From NCBI RefSeq assembly GCF_003937945.1, contig NZ_RSEC01000058.1, forward strand, positions 930,001 to 994,000: a DNA stretch of 64,000 nt. Reading direction: 5' to 3'. This DNA comes from Amycolatopsis eburnea (lineage in GTDB: Bacteria; Actinomycetota; Actinomycetes; Mycobacteriales; Pseudonocardiaceae). Below the pieces are notes generated by a model, which saw only the letters and a program-made list of their open reading frames with translations, made no database searches and had not been told where the DNA came from. Below, piece by piece: positions 46,248-55,561 of the stretch. A program made the position numbers and the translations under genes. Position 1 is the first letter of the stretch. Each line of letters begins with the position of its first letter.

Positions 46248-46698
46248 GGGACTCCTTCCGGACGCGGCCCCACGGCTTGAAGACCGCGAGGACGCTGGCG
46301 AACAGCAACAGGGCCGGGGCGACGACCACGGGGTAGAGCAGGCCTTCCGGCTGCTCGGTGGCGACGTCGATCCCGGGGCGCAGCGCGAAGAGGATCAGCA
46401 GCGCCATCAGGACGTTGACGGCGAGCTTCACGGCCACCCACCAGTAGCGGACCAGGCCGTACTTCGACCCGAGGCCGAGCACGGCCCCGGTGGTGAGGGT
46501 GAGGAGCGCTGCGGTGAACATCGGCCACACGGCGAACAGCCCGAGTGCCTCCAGGCCGGTGGCGCGGACGGCGGGGTCGTCGGTGAGCAGCGCGGTGCAG
46601 ACCAGGATGCCGAGCACGGCGTCGATCCCGATCCACAGTCCCGCCGAGACGATGTGTCCGACCAGCCACCACTTGCGAGCCTGGCTTTTGAGCCTCAT
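46156..46698 (-). CDS. Membrane protein, DUF2269-like
   Basis: A 180-aa protein with four hydrophobic helices (about 10-35, 50-72, 88-108, 125-147) and a basic C-terminal tail. The N-terminal KWWLVGHIVSAGLWIGIDAVLG resembles DUF2269. ATG 46698 has a GGAGG site. Its last 31 codons overlap the ABC ATP-binding gene start in another frame, which suggests translational coupling into the exporter operon or an extended tail by loss of an earlier stop. Confidence 0.68.
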   Translation of the reverse strand: MRLKSQARKWWLVGHIVSAGLWIGIDAVLGILVCTALLTDDPAVRATGLEALGLFAVWPMFTAALLTLTTGAVLGLGSKYGLVRYWWVAVKLAVNVLMALLILFALRPGIDVATEQPEGLLYPVVVAPALLLFASVLAVFKPWGRVRKESRDPASGNDRADEALRTGRRGRGPEPLGARR

Positions 46699-46811
46699 GG
46701 ACGCCTCCTTTTCGACGCCCTCAATCGTCGGCATCCCGGCCGCCGCGGTCGTCCGCCGACGTACGGCTCTTGCGGCTACGACCGGCTGCGTACGCGGGTA
46801 CGTTCGGTGTG

Positions 46812-47879
46812 GTGATCGTCCGCATCCGGGGGTACGCCCTGCCGCACGGCGAGTACGCCGACCTGTACGCCGACGGCGACCGCTGGACCACCGACCCGGT
46901 CCCGGGCGCGACGCTCGTCGCCGAGGGCTGGCTGGTGCCCGGCCTGGTCGACGCGCACACCCACCCCGGCGCGACCGAGCCGGGGCAGCCGATGGACGGC
47001 GACGTGCTCCGGGAGCAGCTGCACCAGCACGTCGACGCCGGGGTCACGCTGATCCGCTCGCCGGGACTGCCGGGCGAGCCGCCGCCGTGGTTCGGCGAGG
47101 ACCCCGACGTGCCGCGGGCCCGGCACGCCGGCCCGTGGCTGGCGCAGCACGGCCAGTTCTTCGACGGCTGGGGCCGCCGCGCGGACCACGCCGAGCTGCC
47201 CGCGCTGGCGGCGGCGCAGGCCGCGCGGACCGGGTGGGCGAAGATCGTCGCGGACTGGCGCGTCGGCGATTCCGCGGTCCCCGCCGACGTGCTGGCGGCC
47301 GTCGTGCGCGAGGTGCACGCCGTCGGCGGCCGGGTCGCGGTGCACAGCCAGCACCCGGAAGGCGGCGCGGCGGCGGTCGCGGCGGGCGTCGACTCCCTGG
47401 AGCACGGCATGTGCCTCGACCCGGACCTGCTGGCGCGGATGGCCGCGCACGGCACGGCGCTGACGCCGACGTTGTCGGTGATCACCGCGGGCCGGGCGCG
47501 CGCGGAAGGGTGGCCGGACGGTCCGAAGCGGAGCTGGTACCTCTCCGGCGCGCGCGGCCACGCCACGCTGACGGCGGCCGCGGCGGAAGCCGGGGTGCGC
47601 GTGCTGGCTGGCACGGATTCCTTGCCGCACGGCGGGATCCTCGCGGAGGTCCGCGCGCTGGCCGCCGCGGGCGTCCGGCCGCACGACGCGCTGGCGGCGG
47701 CGTCCTGGAGCGCGCGCGAGTACCTGGGCCTGCGCGGCCTGGAGCCCGGTGCCCCGGCCGACGCCGTCGTCTACGCCCGGGATCCACGGGAAGACCTCGG
47801 GCAGCTCGCCGCCCCGGTGGCGGTCGTGCTGCGGGGCCGGTGCGTGCGTCACAACCGGGCGCCGGAACTCGTCGGATGA
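46812..47879 (+). CDS. Amidohydrolase-superfamily metal hydrolase
   Basis: A 355-aa protein with the first metal motif DAHTHPG near residue 49, a candidate bridging lysine in GWAKIVADW, H in VAVHSQH, and EHG and GTDS motifs of the amidohydrolase (imidazolonepropionase-like) fold. It would hydrolyse a C-N or similar bond; substrate unknown. GTG 46812 is used; no clear Shine-Dalgarno is seen and a TACGTT -10-like box ends 8 bp before it, so a leaderless mRNA is possible. It overlaps the next gene by 4 bp (ATGA). Confidence 0.78.
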   Translation: MIVRIRGYALPHGEYADLYADGDRWTTDPVPGATLVAEGWLVPGLVDAHTHPGATEPGQPMDGDVLREQLHQHVDAGVTLIRSPGLPGEPPPWFGEDPDVPRARHAGPWLAQHGQFFDGWGRRADHAELPALAAAQAARTGWAKIVADWRVGDSAVPADVLAAVVREVHAVGGRVAVHSQHPEGGAAAVAAGVDSLEHGMCLDPDLLARMAAHGTALTPTLSVITAGRARAEGWPDGPKRSWYLSGARGHATLTAAAAEAGVRVLAGTDSLPHGGILAEVRALAAAGVRPHDALAAASWSAREYLGLRGLEPGAPADAVVYARDPREDLGQLAAPVAVVLRGRCVRHNRAPELVG

Positions 47880-48742
47880 GCGTGACCACCGCGATCGTGC
47901 ACGAGCGCCGGCAGCTGACCGGCCTCGCCTACCGGCTGCTGGGCTCGCTGAGCGACGCCGAAGACGTCGTCCAAGAGGCCTTCGCGCGGTGGTACGCGCT
48001 GTCCGCGTCGCAGCGCGAGGCGATCGAGTCGCCCGGCGCGTGGCTCACGACGGTCGCCGCCCGCCTCTGCTTGGACCTGCTCGGTTCGGCGCGGGTCCGG
48101 CGCGAGCGGTACGTCGGGGAGTGGCTCCCCGAGCCGGTGCCCGAAGACCCGCTCGCCGATCCCGCCGACCGCGTCGCGCTGGCCGAGTCGGTGACCATCG
48201 CGTTCCTCGTCGTGCTGGACGCGATGACCCCGGCCGAGCGGGTGGCGTTCGTGCTGCACGACGTGTTCGGCTACCCGTTCGCCGAGGTCGCGGCGGTCCT
48301 CGACCGGTCGGCGCCCGCCTGCCGCCAGCTCGCCTCGGCCGCGCGGCGCCGGGTCCGGGTGGTCCGGGAGCCGGCGCCGGCGCGGGCCGGTGTCGTGCGG
48401 GCGTTCAAAGCGGCGTGGGAGGCCAAGGACATCGACGGCCTGATCGGTCTCCTCGACCCCGAAGCGACCTTGACGGCCGACGGCGGTGGCCTGGCCGCCG
48501 CCGTCCTGCGCCCGGTCGAAGGCCGCGAGCGGATCGCGGGTTACGCTGTGGGGCTCGCGGCCCGCGTTTCCGCGATGACGCTCGCCGAGCGCACGGTCAA
48601 CGGGCGGCCGGGCCTGGTCGCGAGCCAGGACGGCGTGGTCGTGGCCGTCATCGCGTTCGACATCGCCGGGGACTCGATCAGGCGCGTGTGGGCGGTGCGG
48701 AACCCGGAGAAGCTGCGCCGGTGGCAAGCAGCTGCTGCTTGA
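47876..48742 (+). CDS. ECF sigma factor, SigJ/ECF41-type with SnoaL-like C-terminus
   Basis: A 288-aa sigma factor: region 2 (LTGLAYRLLGSLSDAEDVVQEAFARWY), region 4 (LDAMTPAERVAFVLHDVFGYPFAEVAAVLDRSAPACRQLASAARR) and a ~110-residue NTF2/SnoaL-like tail (from about 180) that regulates activity in ECF41 members. No anti-sigma gene is adjacent, as expected for ECF41. The usual partner is a carboxymuconolactone-type or oxidoreductase gene; here an amidohydrolase is translationally coupled upstream. Its 3' end overlaps the convergent ligase gene by 65 bp. Confidence 0.9.
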   Translation: MSVTTAIVHERRQLTGLAYRLLGSLSDAEDVVQEAFARWYALSASQREAIESPGAWLTTVAARLCLDLLGSARVRRERYVGEWLPEPVPEDPLADPADRVALAESVTIAFLVVLDAMTPAERVAFVLHDVFGYPFAEVAAVLDRSAPACRQLASAARRRVRVVREPAPARAGVVRAFKAAWEAKDIDGLIGLLDPEATLTADGGGLAAAVLRPVEGRERIAGYAVGLAARVSAMTLAERTVNGRPGLVASQDGVVVAVIAFDIAGDSIRRVWAVRNPEKLRRWQAAAA

Positions 48743-50228
48743 TCTCCACCTTCAGCACCTTGCCGACCTTGGACCGCGGCAGGTCCGGCCAGACGAGCAC
48801 CTCCTTGGGCGCCTTGACGCTCCCGAGCAGCCCCTTCGCGAACGCCCGCAGCTCGTCGGCGGTCACGTCGCGGCCCGCGTGGACCTGCACCACGGCGGTG
48901 ACCTGCTCGCCCCACTTCTCGTGCGGCAGCCCGACGACGGCGCAGTCGCGGACCGCGGGGTGGCTCAGCAGCGCCTGCTCGACTTCGGCGGAGTAGACGT
49001 TGAACCCGCCGCTGATGATCATGTCCTTCAAGCGGTCCACGATGTAGAGGTAGTTGTCCTCGTCGAGGTAGCCGATGTCGCCGGTGTGGTGCCAGCCGCC
49101 CGCCGACGCCTTGGCCGTGGCTTCGGGATCCTTGTAGTACCCGGCCATCACGAGCGGTCCGCGCACGACGATCTCGCCGCGTTCGCCCGGCGGCAGGGCG
49201 CGTCCGTTACTGTCCACTATGGACACCTGAGTGAGCGGTGTCGGCTTGCCCGCCGAGGCGAACCGTTCCACGGCGAGCGTCCCGTCCGGGTGCAGGTGGT
49301 CCGCCGGCGCCAGCGTGGAGATCATCATCGGGGCCTCGGACTGCCCGAACAGCTGGCCCAGCACCGGCCCGATCCGCTCGATCGCCTCCCGCAGCCGCGC
49401 GGTCGACATCGGCGCCGCGCCGTACCAGAGGCACTGCAGCGACGAGAGGTCCGTCGTGTCGAGCGCGGCGTTGTCCAGGAGCAGGTAGATCAACGTCGGC
49501 GGCAGGAACGTGTGCGTGATCCCGCGTTCCTCGACAAGGCCGAGGAACGCCGTCAGGTCCGGGGCCGGCATCACGACGACCTCGCCGCCCAGCGCGAGCA
49601 CCGGGAAGCACAGCACGCCCGCCGCGTGCGTGAGCGGCGCCAGTGCCAGGTACCGCGGCCGGCCGCGGAAGGGGTAGCTCATCAGCGTCAGCGCGGTCAT
49701 CGTCTCGATGTTGTGCCCGGTCAGCACGACGCCCTTGGGCCGGCCGGTGGTGCCGCCGGTGCCGACGACCATCACGACGTCGTCCACCGGCGGCGCTTCC
49801 CACGGCGCGGCGTCGCCGAGCCAGTCCTCGAACGAGCCGTCGTCGAGGCAGACCGCCGTCTTCAGCTTCGGCAGGTCCGGCCGGAGCTGCTCGACCAGCG
49901 GCGCGAACGACGACTGGTAGATCAGGCAGGTGCAGTCGAAGAGGTCCAGGAGGTCCCGGTTCTCCCCGGCGGCGTTGCGCGGGTTGACCGGGCACCACAC
50001 CGCGCCCGCGCGCGAAACGCCGAAGACGCACGCGAACGCGGTGGGGTCGTTGGCGGAGAGGATGGCGACCTTTTCGCCCGGCCGGACGCCGGAGCCGGCC
50101 AGTGCCCGTGCGATCCGCCAGGACAGCTCCTGGACGGACGCGTAGCTCAGCGAGGCGCCGTCCATCGTCAGGCACGGCGCCGCGGGGCCGAGGGTGGCCC
50201 CCTTGTCGAGGTAGTCGACCAGGCGCAT
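48678..50228 (-). CDS. Acyl-CoA synthetase (AMP-forming)
   Basis: A 516-aa adenylate-forming enzyme with the P-loop VGTGGTTGRPKGVVLT, FGQSEAP, the YKDPEATAKA and GWHHTGDIGYLDED hinge region and the C-terminal lysine KVGKVLKVEIK. It activates a carboxylic acid with ATP and CoA. The next gene in the same direction, 11 bp away with respect to the start of this gene, is an SDR reductase, forming a two-gene operon regulated by the divergent TetR protein. Acid substrate unknown. Confidence 0.9.
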   Translation of the reverse strand: MRLVDYLDKGATLGPAAPCLTMDGASLSYASVQELSWRIARALAGSGVRPGEKVAILSANDPTAFACVFGVSRAGAVWCPVNPRNAAGENRDLLDLFDCTCLIYQSSFAPLVEQLRPDLPKLKTAVCLDDGSFEDWLGDAAPWEAPPVDDVVMVVGTGGTTGRPKGVVLTGHNIETMTALTLMSYPFRGRPRYLALAPLTHAAGVLCFPVLALGGEVVVMPAPDLTAFLGLVEERGITHTFLPPTLIYLLLDNAALDTTDLSSLQCLWYGAAPMSTARLREAIERIGPVLGQLFGQSEAPMMISTLAPADHLHPDGTLAVERFASAGKPTPLTQVSIVDSNGRALPPGERGEIVVRGPLVMAGYYKDPEATAKASAGGWHHTGDIGYLDEDNYLYIVDRLKDMIISGGFNVYSAEVEQALLSHPAVRDCAVVGLPHEKWGEQVTAVVQVHAGRDVTADELRAFAKGLLGSVKAPKEVLVWPDLPRSKVGKVLKVEIKQQLLATGAASPGSAPPTRA

Positions 50229-50238
50229 CGCGATCAGG

Positions 50239-51042
50239 TCACATGCCCATGCCGCCGTCGACCGGCAGGCCGGCGCCGGTGACGAAGCGGGCGGCGTCGG
50301 AGGCCAGGAAGACGACGGCGTCGGCCATGTCGGTGACCTCGCCGAGCCGGCCCGCCGGGGTCTGCTCGACGACGGCGCCGATCGCGTCCTCGACGCTGGG
50401 GAAGAGCCCGAGCCGCACGACGTCGGTGGCGAGCTGGTTGCCCATCTCGGTCGGGACGAGGCCGGGGTAGACGCAGTTGACGCGCACGCCGTAGCCGAGC
50501 TTCCCGGACTCCATCGCGGCCACCCGGGTCAGCCGGTCGACCGCGGACTTCGTCGCCGAGTAGCCCGCGATGCCGGGGAAGGCGATGGTCGCGGCGACCG
50601 AGGCGATGTTGACGACGGCGCCGCCGTTGCCCGCCGCGCCGCCCGGGCGCATCGCGCGGAAGGCGTGCTTGATGCCGAGCGCGGTGCCCAGGACGTTTAC
50701 GTCGAGCATCCGCCGCACGTCGGCCGGGTCGAGGTCGGCGACCAGGCCGGAGATCTCCACGCCGGCGTTGTTGACCACGATGTCCAGCCTGCCGAGCTCG
50801 GCGACGGTGGCCGTGACGGCCTGCTCCCAGCCCGCGTCGTCGGTGACGTCGAGGGGCACGAACGCGGCGGTCGCGCCGGTCTGCTTGAGCGCGTCGGCGG
50901 TCGCCCGGCCCAGGTCCTCCCGGACGTCGGCGATCACCACCGCGGCACCCGCCCTGGCCAGCGCCTCGGCCATGCCGGCCCCGAGGCCGCGTGCTCCGCC
51001 GGTGACCAGCGCTGCTCGTCCGGTCAGGTCGTACCCACCCAT
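50239..51042 (-). CDS. Short-chain dehydrogenase/reductase
   Basis: A 267-aa SDR: NAD(P)-binding TGGARGLGAGMAEA near residue 14, VNNAG near 95, and the catalytic Ser/Tyr/Lys in SVAATIAFPGIAGYSATKSA. The C-terminal FVTGAGLPVDGGMGM is typical of 3-oxoacyl-ACP reductase-like members. GGAGGAGATGTC precedes ATG 51042. First gene of the operon with the acyl-CoA synthetase, so probably reduces a CoA-linked or steroid/alcohol intermediate in a degradation pathway. Divergent from tetR. Confidence 0.9.
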   Translation of the reverse strand: MGGYDLTGRAALVTGGARGLGAGMAEALARAGAAVVIADVREDLGRATADALKQTGATAAFVPLDVTDDAGWEQAVTATVAELGRLDIVVNNAGVEISGLVADLDPADVRRMLDVNVLGTALGIKHAFRAMRPGGAAGNGGAVVNIASVAATIAFPGIAGYSATKSAVDRLTRVAAMESGKLGYGVRVNCVYPGLVPTEMGNQLATDVVRLGLFPSVEDAIGAVVEQTPAGRLGEVTDMADAVVFLASDAARFVTGAGLPVDGGMGM

Positions 51043-51097
51043 GACATCTCCTCCTCGAGACGGCTGGGCCACAGCATCAGCCAAGGTCTGGACAGTC

Positions 51098-51115
51098 GTC
51101 AAGAGTTTCCTTGAC
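51098..51115. promoter_or_regulatory. Inverted repeat operator between SDR and tetR
   Basis: GTCAAG AGTTTC CTTGAC is a perfect 6-bp inverted repeat with a 6-nt spacer, followed by a further GTCAAG at 51135-51140. It includes a TTGACA -35-like box (51111-51116). Candidate TetR-binding site. Confidence 0.5.
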
Positions 51116-51182
51116 ACTCGTCCAGGAAAAGTTGGTCAAGTGCCCGATAGACTGACCCGGTCAACCCGGGAAACGACGGACG

Positions 51183-51821
51183 GTGCAGGTGACAGAGGCG
51201 AAGGAGCGGACGCGGGACCGGATCTCGCGCCGCCAGGTCGACAAGTTCGAACAGCGGCGGGCGCAGCTGGCGGAGTCCGCGCTGCTGACGCTGGCCGAGC
51301 TCGGCTACGCGCGGACGAGCCTGCGGGAGATCGCGCAGAACTCCGACTTCTCGCACGGCGTGCTGCACTACTACTTCGCCGACAAGGTCGACCTGCTGAC
51401 CCACTGCGTCCGCCAGTTCGAAGAGGTGTGCGTCACCCGGTACGACGAAATCGTCGCCCGCGCCCGCACGGCGGCAGAGCTGCAACGCGACTTCGCGAAG
51501 GCGATGGCGGCAACGCTGCGCGCGGACGCGAAGCTGCACCGGCTCTGGTACGACCTGCGCAACCAGAGCCTGTTCGAGGAGTCGTTCCGCGCCGACGTCC
51601 TGGAGATCGACCGGCGGCGCGAAGAGATGATCTGGCACGTGGTGTCGAGGTACGCGGAACTGGTGTCGGAGCCGGTGGACGTTCCGGCGTCGGTGGCGTA
51701 TGCGCTGCTGGACGGGCTGTTCCAGCAGGCGTTGCTGCGTCACCTGGCGGGGGTGGAGGGGGCGGCGGGGGACCTCGAGCGGGAGGTGCCGTCGGTGCTG
51801 GCGCGGGTGGTGGCTGGCTAG
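51183..51821 (+). CDS. TetR-family transcriptional regulator
   Basis: A 212-aa regulator: N-terminal HTH (AESALLTLAELGYARTSLREIAQNSDFSHGVLHYYFADKVDLL, about 30-80) and a helical ligand-binding domain. GTG 51183 is used. Divergent from the SDR/acyl-CoA synthetase operon and probably represses it in the absence of an acyl-CoA or acid ligand. Followed by a family A repeat cassette. Confidence 0.9.
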   Translation: MQVTEAKERTRDRISRRQVDKFEQRRAQLAESALLTLAELGYARTSLREIAQNSDFSHGVLHYYFADKVDLLTHCVRQFEEVCVTRYDEIVARARTAAELQRDFAKAMAATLRADAKLHRLWYDLRNQSLFEESFRADVLEIDRRREEMIWHVVSRYAELVSEPVDVPASVAYALLDGLFQQALLRHLAGVEGAAGDLEREVPSVLARVVAG

Positions 51822-51888
51822 ACCCCGTGGCATCGCTCGGCGCCCGCGCCGGCCGGGTCGCGCAGCACGGCCGATCCGGCGATCCGCG

Positions 51889-51973
51889 ATGTCATGAAAG
51901 GGTCGTTCACCTCGCCAGACGACATGAACGACCCTTTCATGACATTCCGCGGCTCGCCGGCGCGACTTTGCCG
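51889..51973. repeat. Family A hairpin cassette, copy 3
   Basis: Perfect 21-bp arms at 51889-51909 and 51925-51945 with the 15-nt spacer cctcgccagacgaca, followed by the outer motif CGACTTTGCCG at 51963-51973. The left outer motif is degraded, although the flanking gcagcacggccgatcc matches copy 1. Confidence 0.85.
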
Positions 51974-52005
51974 GGCCCGGGCGCCGGGCCCGCCGGGTCG
52001 CGAGA

Positions 52006-52176
52006 CTAGCCAGACCCCTCGACATTGCTCGGCGCCCGCGGTGCCGGCACCAAGAAGGCGATCACCCCGGCCAGCAACCCGGCGAGCACGGAAAGGTGCA
52101 CGGCGGCCGGCACGGCGCTGATCAGGAACAGCCGCAACGACCCCGAGATCAACAGGCGCCACATCCTCGGGCTCAT
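52006..52176 (-). CDS. Small hypothetical membrane protein
   Basis: A 56-aa protein with one or two hydrophobic helices (LLISGSLRLFLISAVPAAVHL and VLAGLLAGVIAFLVP). Third codon positions are almost all G or C, which favours a real gene. ATG 52176 is used (TTG 52209 is an alternative). No ribosome binding site stands out. It lies between a repeat cassette and the SEFIR gene. Unrecognised. Confidence 0.5.
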   Translation of the reverse strand: MSPRMWRLLISGSLRLFLISAVPAAVHLSVLAGLLAGVIAFLVPAPRAPSNVEGSG

Positions 52177-52228
52177 GATCAACAAGTACCCGGTGCCCGC
52201 CGGGGCCAATCCGGTGCCCGCGTCACGA

Positions 52229-53230
52229 TCAGGTGTAGAGAACCGGATCGCCCCAGCCGAGTTCGGGGAGGCCGTTGGACAGGCCGCCCGCCAGGCGCGC
52301 GCCCGCGAGCATCGGGTGGGCCGTCGTGTCCGTGCGGTAGGCCACCAGCCGCAGCCGCAGCACTTCGGAGACGTCGACGGCCAGGTGCGCCGGGGAGCCG
52401 AGCTTCACCGTCGCGCCCGGGTGGGCGACGCCGTCGAGGAAGATCTCGAAGTAGCCGGTCTGCTGGGAATCGCTCGCGTCGTCGAGGACACCGACCGTCG
52501 TTTCGAACTTCTTGTACTTCCGCCCGAGCGGGTACTCGACGACACCACGCGGTTCGCTGCAGAACATCGAGCAGCGATAGGCGATGCCGTTGCCGTAGTG
52601 GACGCCGTCGATGCCGACCGCGCCGAGCCGGACGTCCGGTCCCTTCGACACCGGCTTCAATTCGGTGGTCAGCAACAGTTTCCGGCGCCGCGCGGGCGGG
52701 ACGAACCCGGGCAGGGCGAACGCTCCGGGCTCGTCGCCGGGTCCGGGGTGCTCGGCCCGGCCCGCGATCGCCCGCACCAGGCTCCGCACGCCCGGGTCGT
52801 CCAGCTGGAACTGCCGGATCCGGTAGTGCGACGCCGAATACGGGGTCAGGAAGCCGGGGATCTCCTCGATCGCCCGGCCCGGCAGCACGACCGGCAGGAT
52901 CCGCGCGGTGTACTCGTCGATGTCGCTGCTGAGCTGGTTGCGGAGGATGGCCCCCTCGAACTGGGCGCCCCAGCCGATCTGCGGCGGCTCGTCGCCGTCG
53001 AGGCGCCGCCGGTACACCGGGGAGGCGATCGCGAGGGTGAAGTCGGCCTGCTGGAGCTGGCGCGCCGCCCACTTCGCCCAGTCGATCCGGTAGCCGTCCG
53101 CCCACTGGTCGAGGTGCACCTCGAGACCGACGTGCCGGTGCAGGAACTCGGCGAACCGGCGCACGAGTGTCTTGTGGTTCTCGTCGTCGTGCGAGTACGA
53201 CACGAAAACCCGGGGGCGGCGCGTCACCAT
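52229..53230 (-). CDS. SEFIR-domain protein with C-terminal NPCBM-like domain
   Basis: A 333-aa soluble protein. Residues ~5-155 are a SEFIR/TIR-like domain (RVFVSYSHDDENHKTLVRRF at 7-26, HLDQWADG at 39-46, IASPVYRRR at 68-76, GWGAQFEGAIL at 86-96). Residues ~197-330 are a beta-sandwich resembling the NPCBM carbohydrate-binding module; the stretch YKKFETTVGVLDDASDS and VDVSEVLRLRL align with the C-terminal domain of the kinase encoded at 57-58.6 kb. SEFIR domains mediate homotypic signalling in immunity-like complexes. No signal peptide or TM helix. Likely partner of nearby STAND/TIR proteins. Confidence 0.82.
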   Translation of the reverse strand: MVTRRPRVFVSYSHDDENHKTLVRRFAEFLHRHVGLEVHLDQWADGYRIDWAKWAARQLQQADFTLAIASPVYRRRLDGDEPPQIGWGAQFEGAILRNQLSSDIDEYTARILPVVLPGRAIEEIPGFLTPYSASHYRIRQFQLDDPGVRSLVRAIAGRAEHPGPGDEPGAFALPGFVPPARRRKLLLTTELKPVSKGPDVRLGAVGIDGVHYGNGIAYRCSMFCSEPRGVVEYPLGRKYKKFETTVGVLDDASDSQQTGYFEIFLDGVAHPGATVKLGSPAHLAVDVSEVLRLRLVAYRTDTTAHPMLAGARLAGGLSNGLPELGWGDPVLYT

Positions 53231-53283
53231 CGTTCTCCGTCCGCTCGGGGGCGCCACCAGAGTCGGTGTCCCGTGAGTTCCCG

Positions 53284-55452
53284 TTACGCCGGCCGGACGC
53301 GGGCTTCGCCGACGACGACCGGGTCGAGGTCCGGGTGGATCTCCTCCGCCTGGGCCCAGAACCCCGCCGCCTCCTCGCGCGCGCCGCGGGCCGCCGCCAC
53401 GTTGCCCAGCCCCGTGTATGCGCGCGCCGCTTCGTGTTCGCTGTCGCAGGCTTCCGCCCGCGCCGCCGCTTCGCGGTAGGCCGCGGCCGCGAGGTCGTGC
53501 TCGCCGGTGTGGAACCGGGCCCAGCCCAGGCAGTTCAGCGCCATCGCGGCGTCGAGGTCCAGGTCCAGTGCGTCGAACACGGCCAGCGTGCCCGCCGCGA
53601 GCTCCGCGGCTTCGGCCGCCTCGCCGAGCGCGACGAGCACCAGCGCGATGCCGCGGTTCGTGATGGCGGCGTTGCGGTCGTTGCCCGCCTGCTCGTAGAA
53701 CTCCAGTGCCGTCCGGAAACCGCGCAGGGCCGCGGCGTGCTCCCCGCGGTAGTGGGCGGCCCAGGCGTCGTGCGCGAGCGCGGTCGCCTCGCCGTGGCGG
53801 TCGCCGATCGCGCGGTACTCCCGCAGGGCTTCGCGGTAGCACTCCGACGCCCCGTCGAGGTCGCCGCGGTCGACCAGCGCGACGCCGAGGTTGGCCGTCG
53901 TCGTCGCCAGCGCCCAGCGGTCGCCCGCCGCTTCGGCCGCCGCGCGGGCCCAGCGGTGCGTCGCGATCCACGGGTCCCACAGCTTCGCCAGGAAGAAGTA
54001 GCCGCGCAGGCAGAACGCGAGCTGCCAGCAGCGCTCGTGCTCGCCCAGCTCGCCGGCCCGGCGGCACAGCGCGACCAGGTTCGGCCACTCCGCGCGGAAC
54101 CACGCGACGCCGTCGAGCGGGGCCGGCTCGGGAAGGCCGTCGGGGTAAGCGATCTCCGGGCGGTAGCGCTGCGGCGCCAGTTCGCGGTCGGCCCGCTCGG
54201 CCTCGCGGACGGCGAACGCGGCGAGCCTGCCGAACGCCCGCTCCCGCTCGCCCTCGGCCAGCGGGGTGCCGGCGGCGAACACGCGCAGGAGGTCGTGGAA
54301 GCCGTAGCGGTCGGTCGCGGGCTGGGTGACCAGGTACGCGTCGTGCAGCCGGTCGAGCAGCCGGTCGGTCTCCCGCGGCGGGAGCCCGCCCAGCGCGCTC
54401 GCCGCGCGCACGTCGAGGTCGCTGCCCGGGTGCAGGGCCAGCAGCCCGAACAGCCGGGCCTCCGCGGTGCCGAGCTGCCGGGCCGACAGCCGGAAGGCCG
54501 CGGACAGGCTGCGTTCGCCGTCGTCGAGCTCGCCGAGCCGGCCGGCTTCGTCCGCCAGCCGCCGGTCCAGCTCGGCCAGGTCCCACGCCGGGTGCGCGCG
54601 CAGCCGGGCCGCGGCGATCCGGATGGCCAGCGGCAGCCGGCCGCACCGGTCCGCGACGCGCGCCGCGTCCGCCTCGCCGGCCCCGGTCAGCGCCGAGACC
54701 AGCTCCGCCGCCGCGTCGGCGGGCAGCACGTCGAGCGAGACGTGCCGCGCGTCGTCGAGCGCGCTCAGCCGCGACCGGGCGGTGACGAGCACCCGGCACT
54801 TCGGTTCGGCAGGGAGCAGCGGGCGGACCTGCGCGGCGCTGCCCGCGTTGTCGAGCACGAGCAGCAGGCTCCGGCCGCGCAGCCGGGAGCGGTAGAGCGC
54901 GGCGCGGTCGTCGGGGTCGGCCGGGATCCGCTCCGCGGGCACGCCCAGCACGCGCAGCAGGCGGTCGTGCACCGCGGCGGCCGGCACCGGGGCGTCGGCG
55001 TGGCCGTGGAGGTCGACGAACAGGCACCCGTCGGCGAACGCCGCTTCGAGGCGGTGGGCGCAGCGCACCGCGAGCGCCGTCTTGCCGACGCCGCCCATGC
55101 CGGACACGACGCAGACGCCGGCCTCGGCTTCCAGCGCGTCGCGGACCGCCTGAAGTTCGGCGGCCCGGCCGGTGAAGCCCGCGGTCGCCGGCGGCAGGCC
55201 TGATGGGCGGACGTCGGGCCGGGTGCGCCGGCGGGCGGGTTCGCGCGGCAGCAGTGCGGTGAGCGCCCCGGGCGCGCCGAGCTCGGCTTCGCACAGGGCG
55301 GCCAGCGCCGCGTTGGGCGTGGTGAGCCCGGTTTCGACCTTGCTCAGGTAGCCCTTGCTGTAGTGGACGCGGTCCGCCAGTTCCGTGAGGGAGAGGCCGG
55401 CGGCGTGGCGCAGGCGGCGCAGCTCCGCGCCGAACGTCGCTCGTTCGCTCAT
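53284..55452 (-). CDS. HTH-NB-ARC-TPR regulator
   Basis: A 722-aa protein: Xre HTH (about 5-60, LRRLRHAAGLSLTELADRVHYSKGYLSKVETG), NB-ARC ATPase (P-loop GMGGVGKT at 118-125, Walker B LLLVLDNAG), a winged-helix linker (about 320-430) and TPR repeats (about 470-715). Such STAND regulators oligomerise or change DNA binding upon ligand recognition by the TPR part. ATG 55452 is used. Two small peptide genes lie 110 bp upstream in the same direction, which suggests a peptide ligand. Related by architecture, not by N-terminus, to the AfsR-type protein at 37.7-40.4 kb. Confidence 0.88.
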   Translation of the reverse strand: MSERATFGAELRRLRHAAGLSLTELADRVHYSKGYLSKVETGLTTPNAALAALCEAELGAPGALTALLPREPARRRTRPDVRPSGLPPATAGFTGRAAELQAVRDALEAEAGVCVVSGMGGVGKTALAVRCAHRLEAAFADGCLFVDLHGHADAPVPAAAVHDRLLRVLGVPAERIPADPDDRAALYRSRLRGRSLLLVLDNAGSAAQVRPLLPAEPKCRVLVTARSRLSALDDARHVSLDVLPADAAAELVSALTGAGEADAARVADRCGRLPLAIRIAAARLRAHPAWDLAELDRRLADEAGRLGELDDGERSLSAAFRLSARQLGTAEARLFGLLALHPGSDLDVRAASALGGLPPRETDRLLDRLHDAYLVTQPATDRYGFHDLLRVFAAGTPLAEGERERAFGRLAAFAVREAERADRELAPQRYRPEIAYPDGLPEPAPLDGVAWFRAEWPNLVALCRRAGELGEHERCWQLAFCLRGYFFLAKLWDPWIATHRWARAAAEAAGDRWALATTTANLGVALVDRGDLDGASECYREALREYRAIGDRHGEATALAHDAWAAHYRGEHAAALRGFRTALEFYEQAGNDRNAAITNRGIALVLVALGEAAEAAELAAGTLAVFDALDLDLDAAMALNCLGWARFHTGEHDLAAAAYREAAARAEACDSEHEAARAYTGLGNVAAARGAREEAAGFWAQAEEIHPDLDPVVVGEARVRPA

Positions 55453-55561
55453 CAGCACCCACCCTCGTCGAAGGACAAGTATGGCCGTGGAAACGGTGCC
55501 GGGACACCGTCCGGCCGGGGCGGTGGCCCCGGCCGGCGCGTGGTCGTGTCGCATGCCGGCC

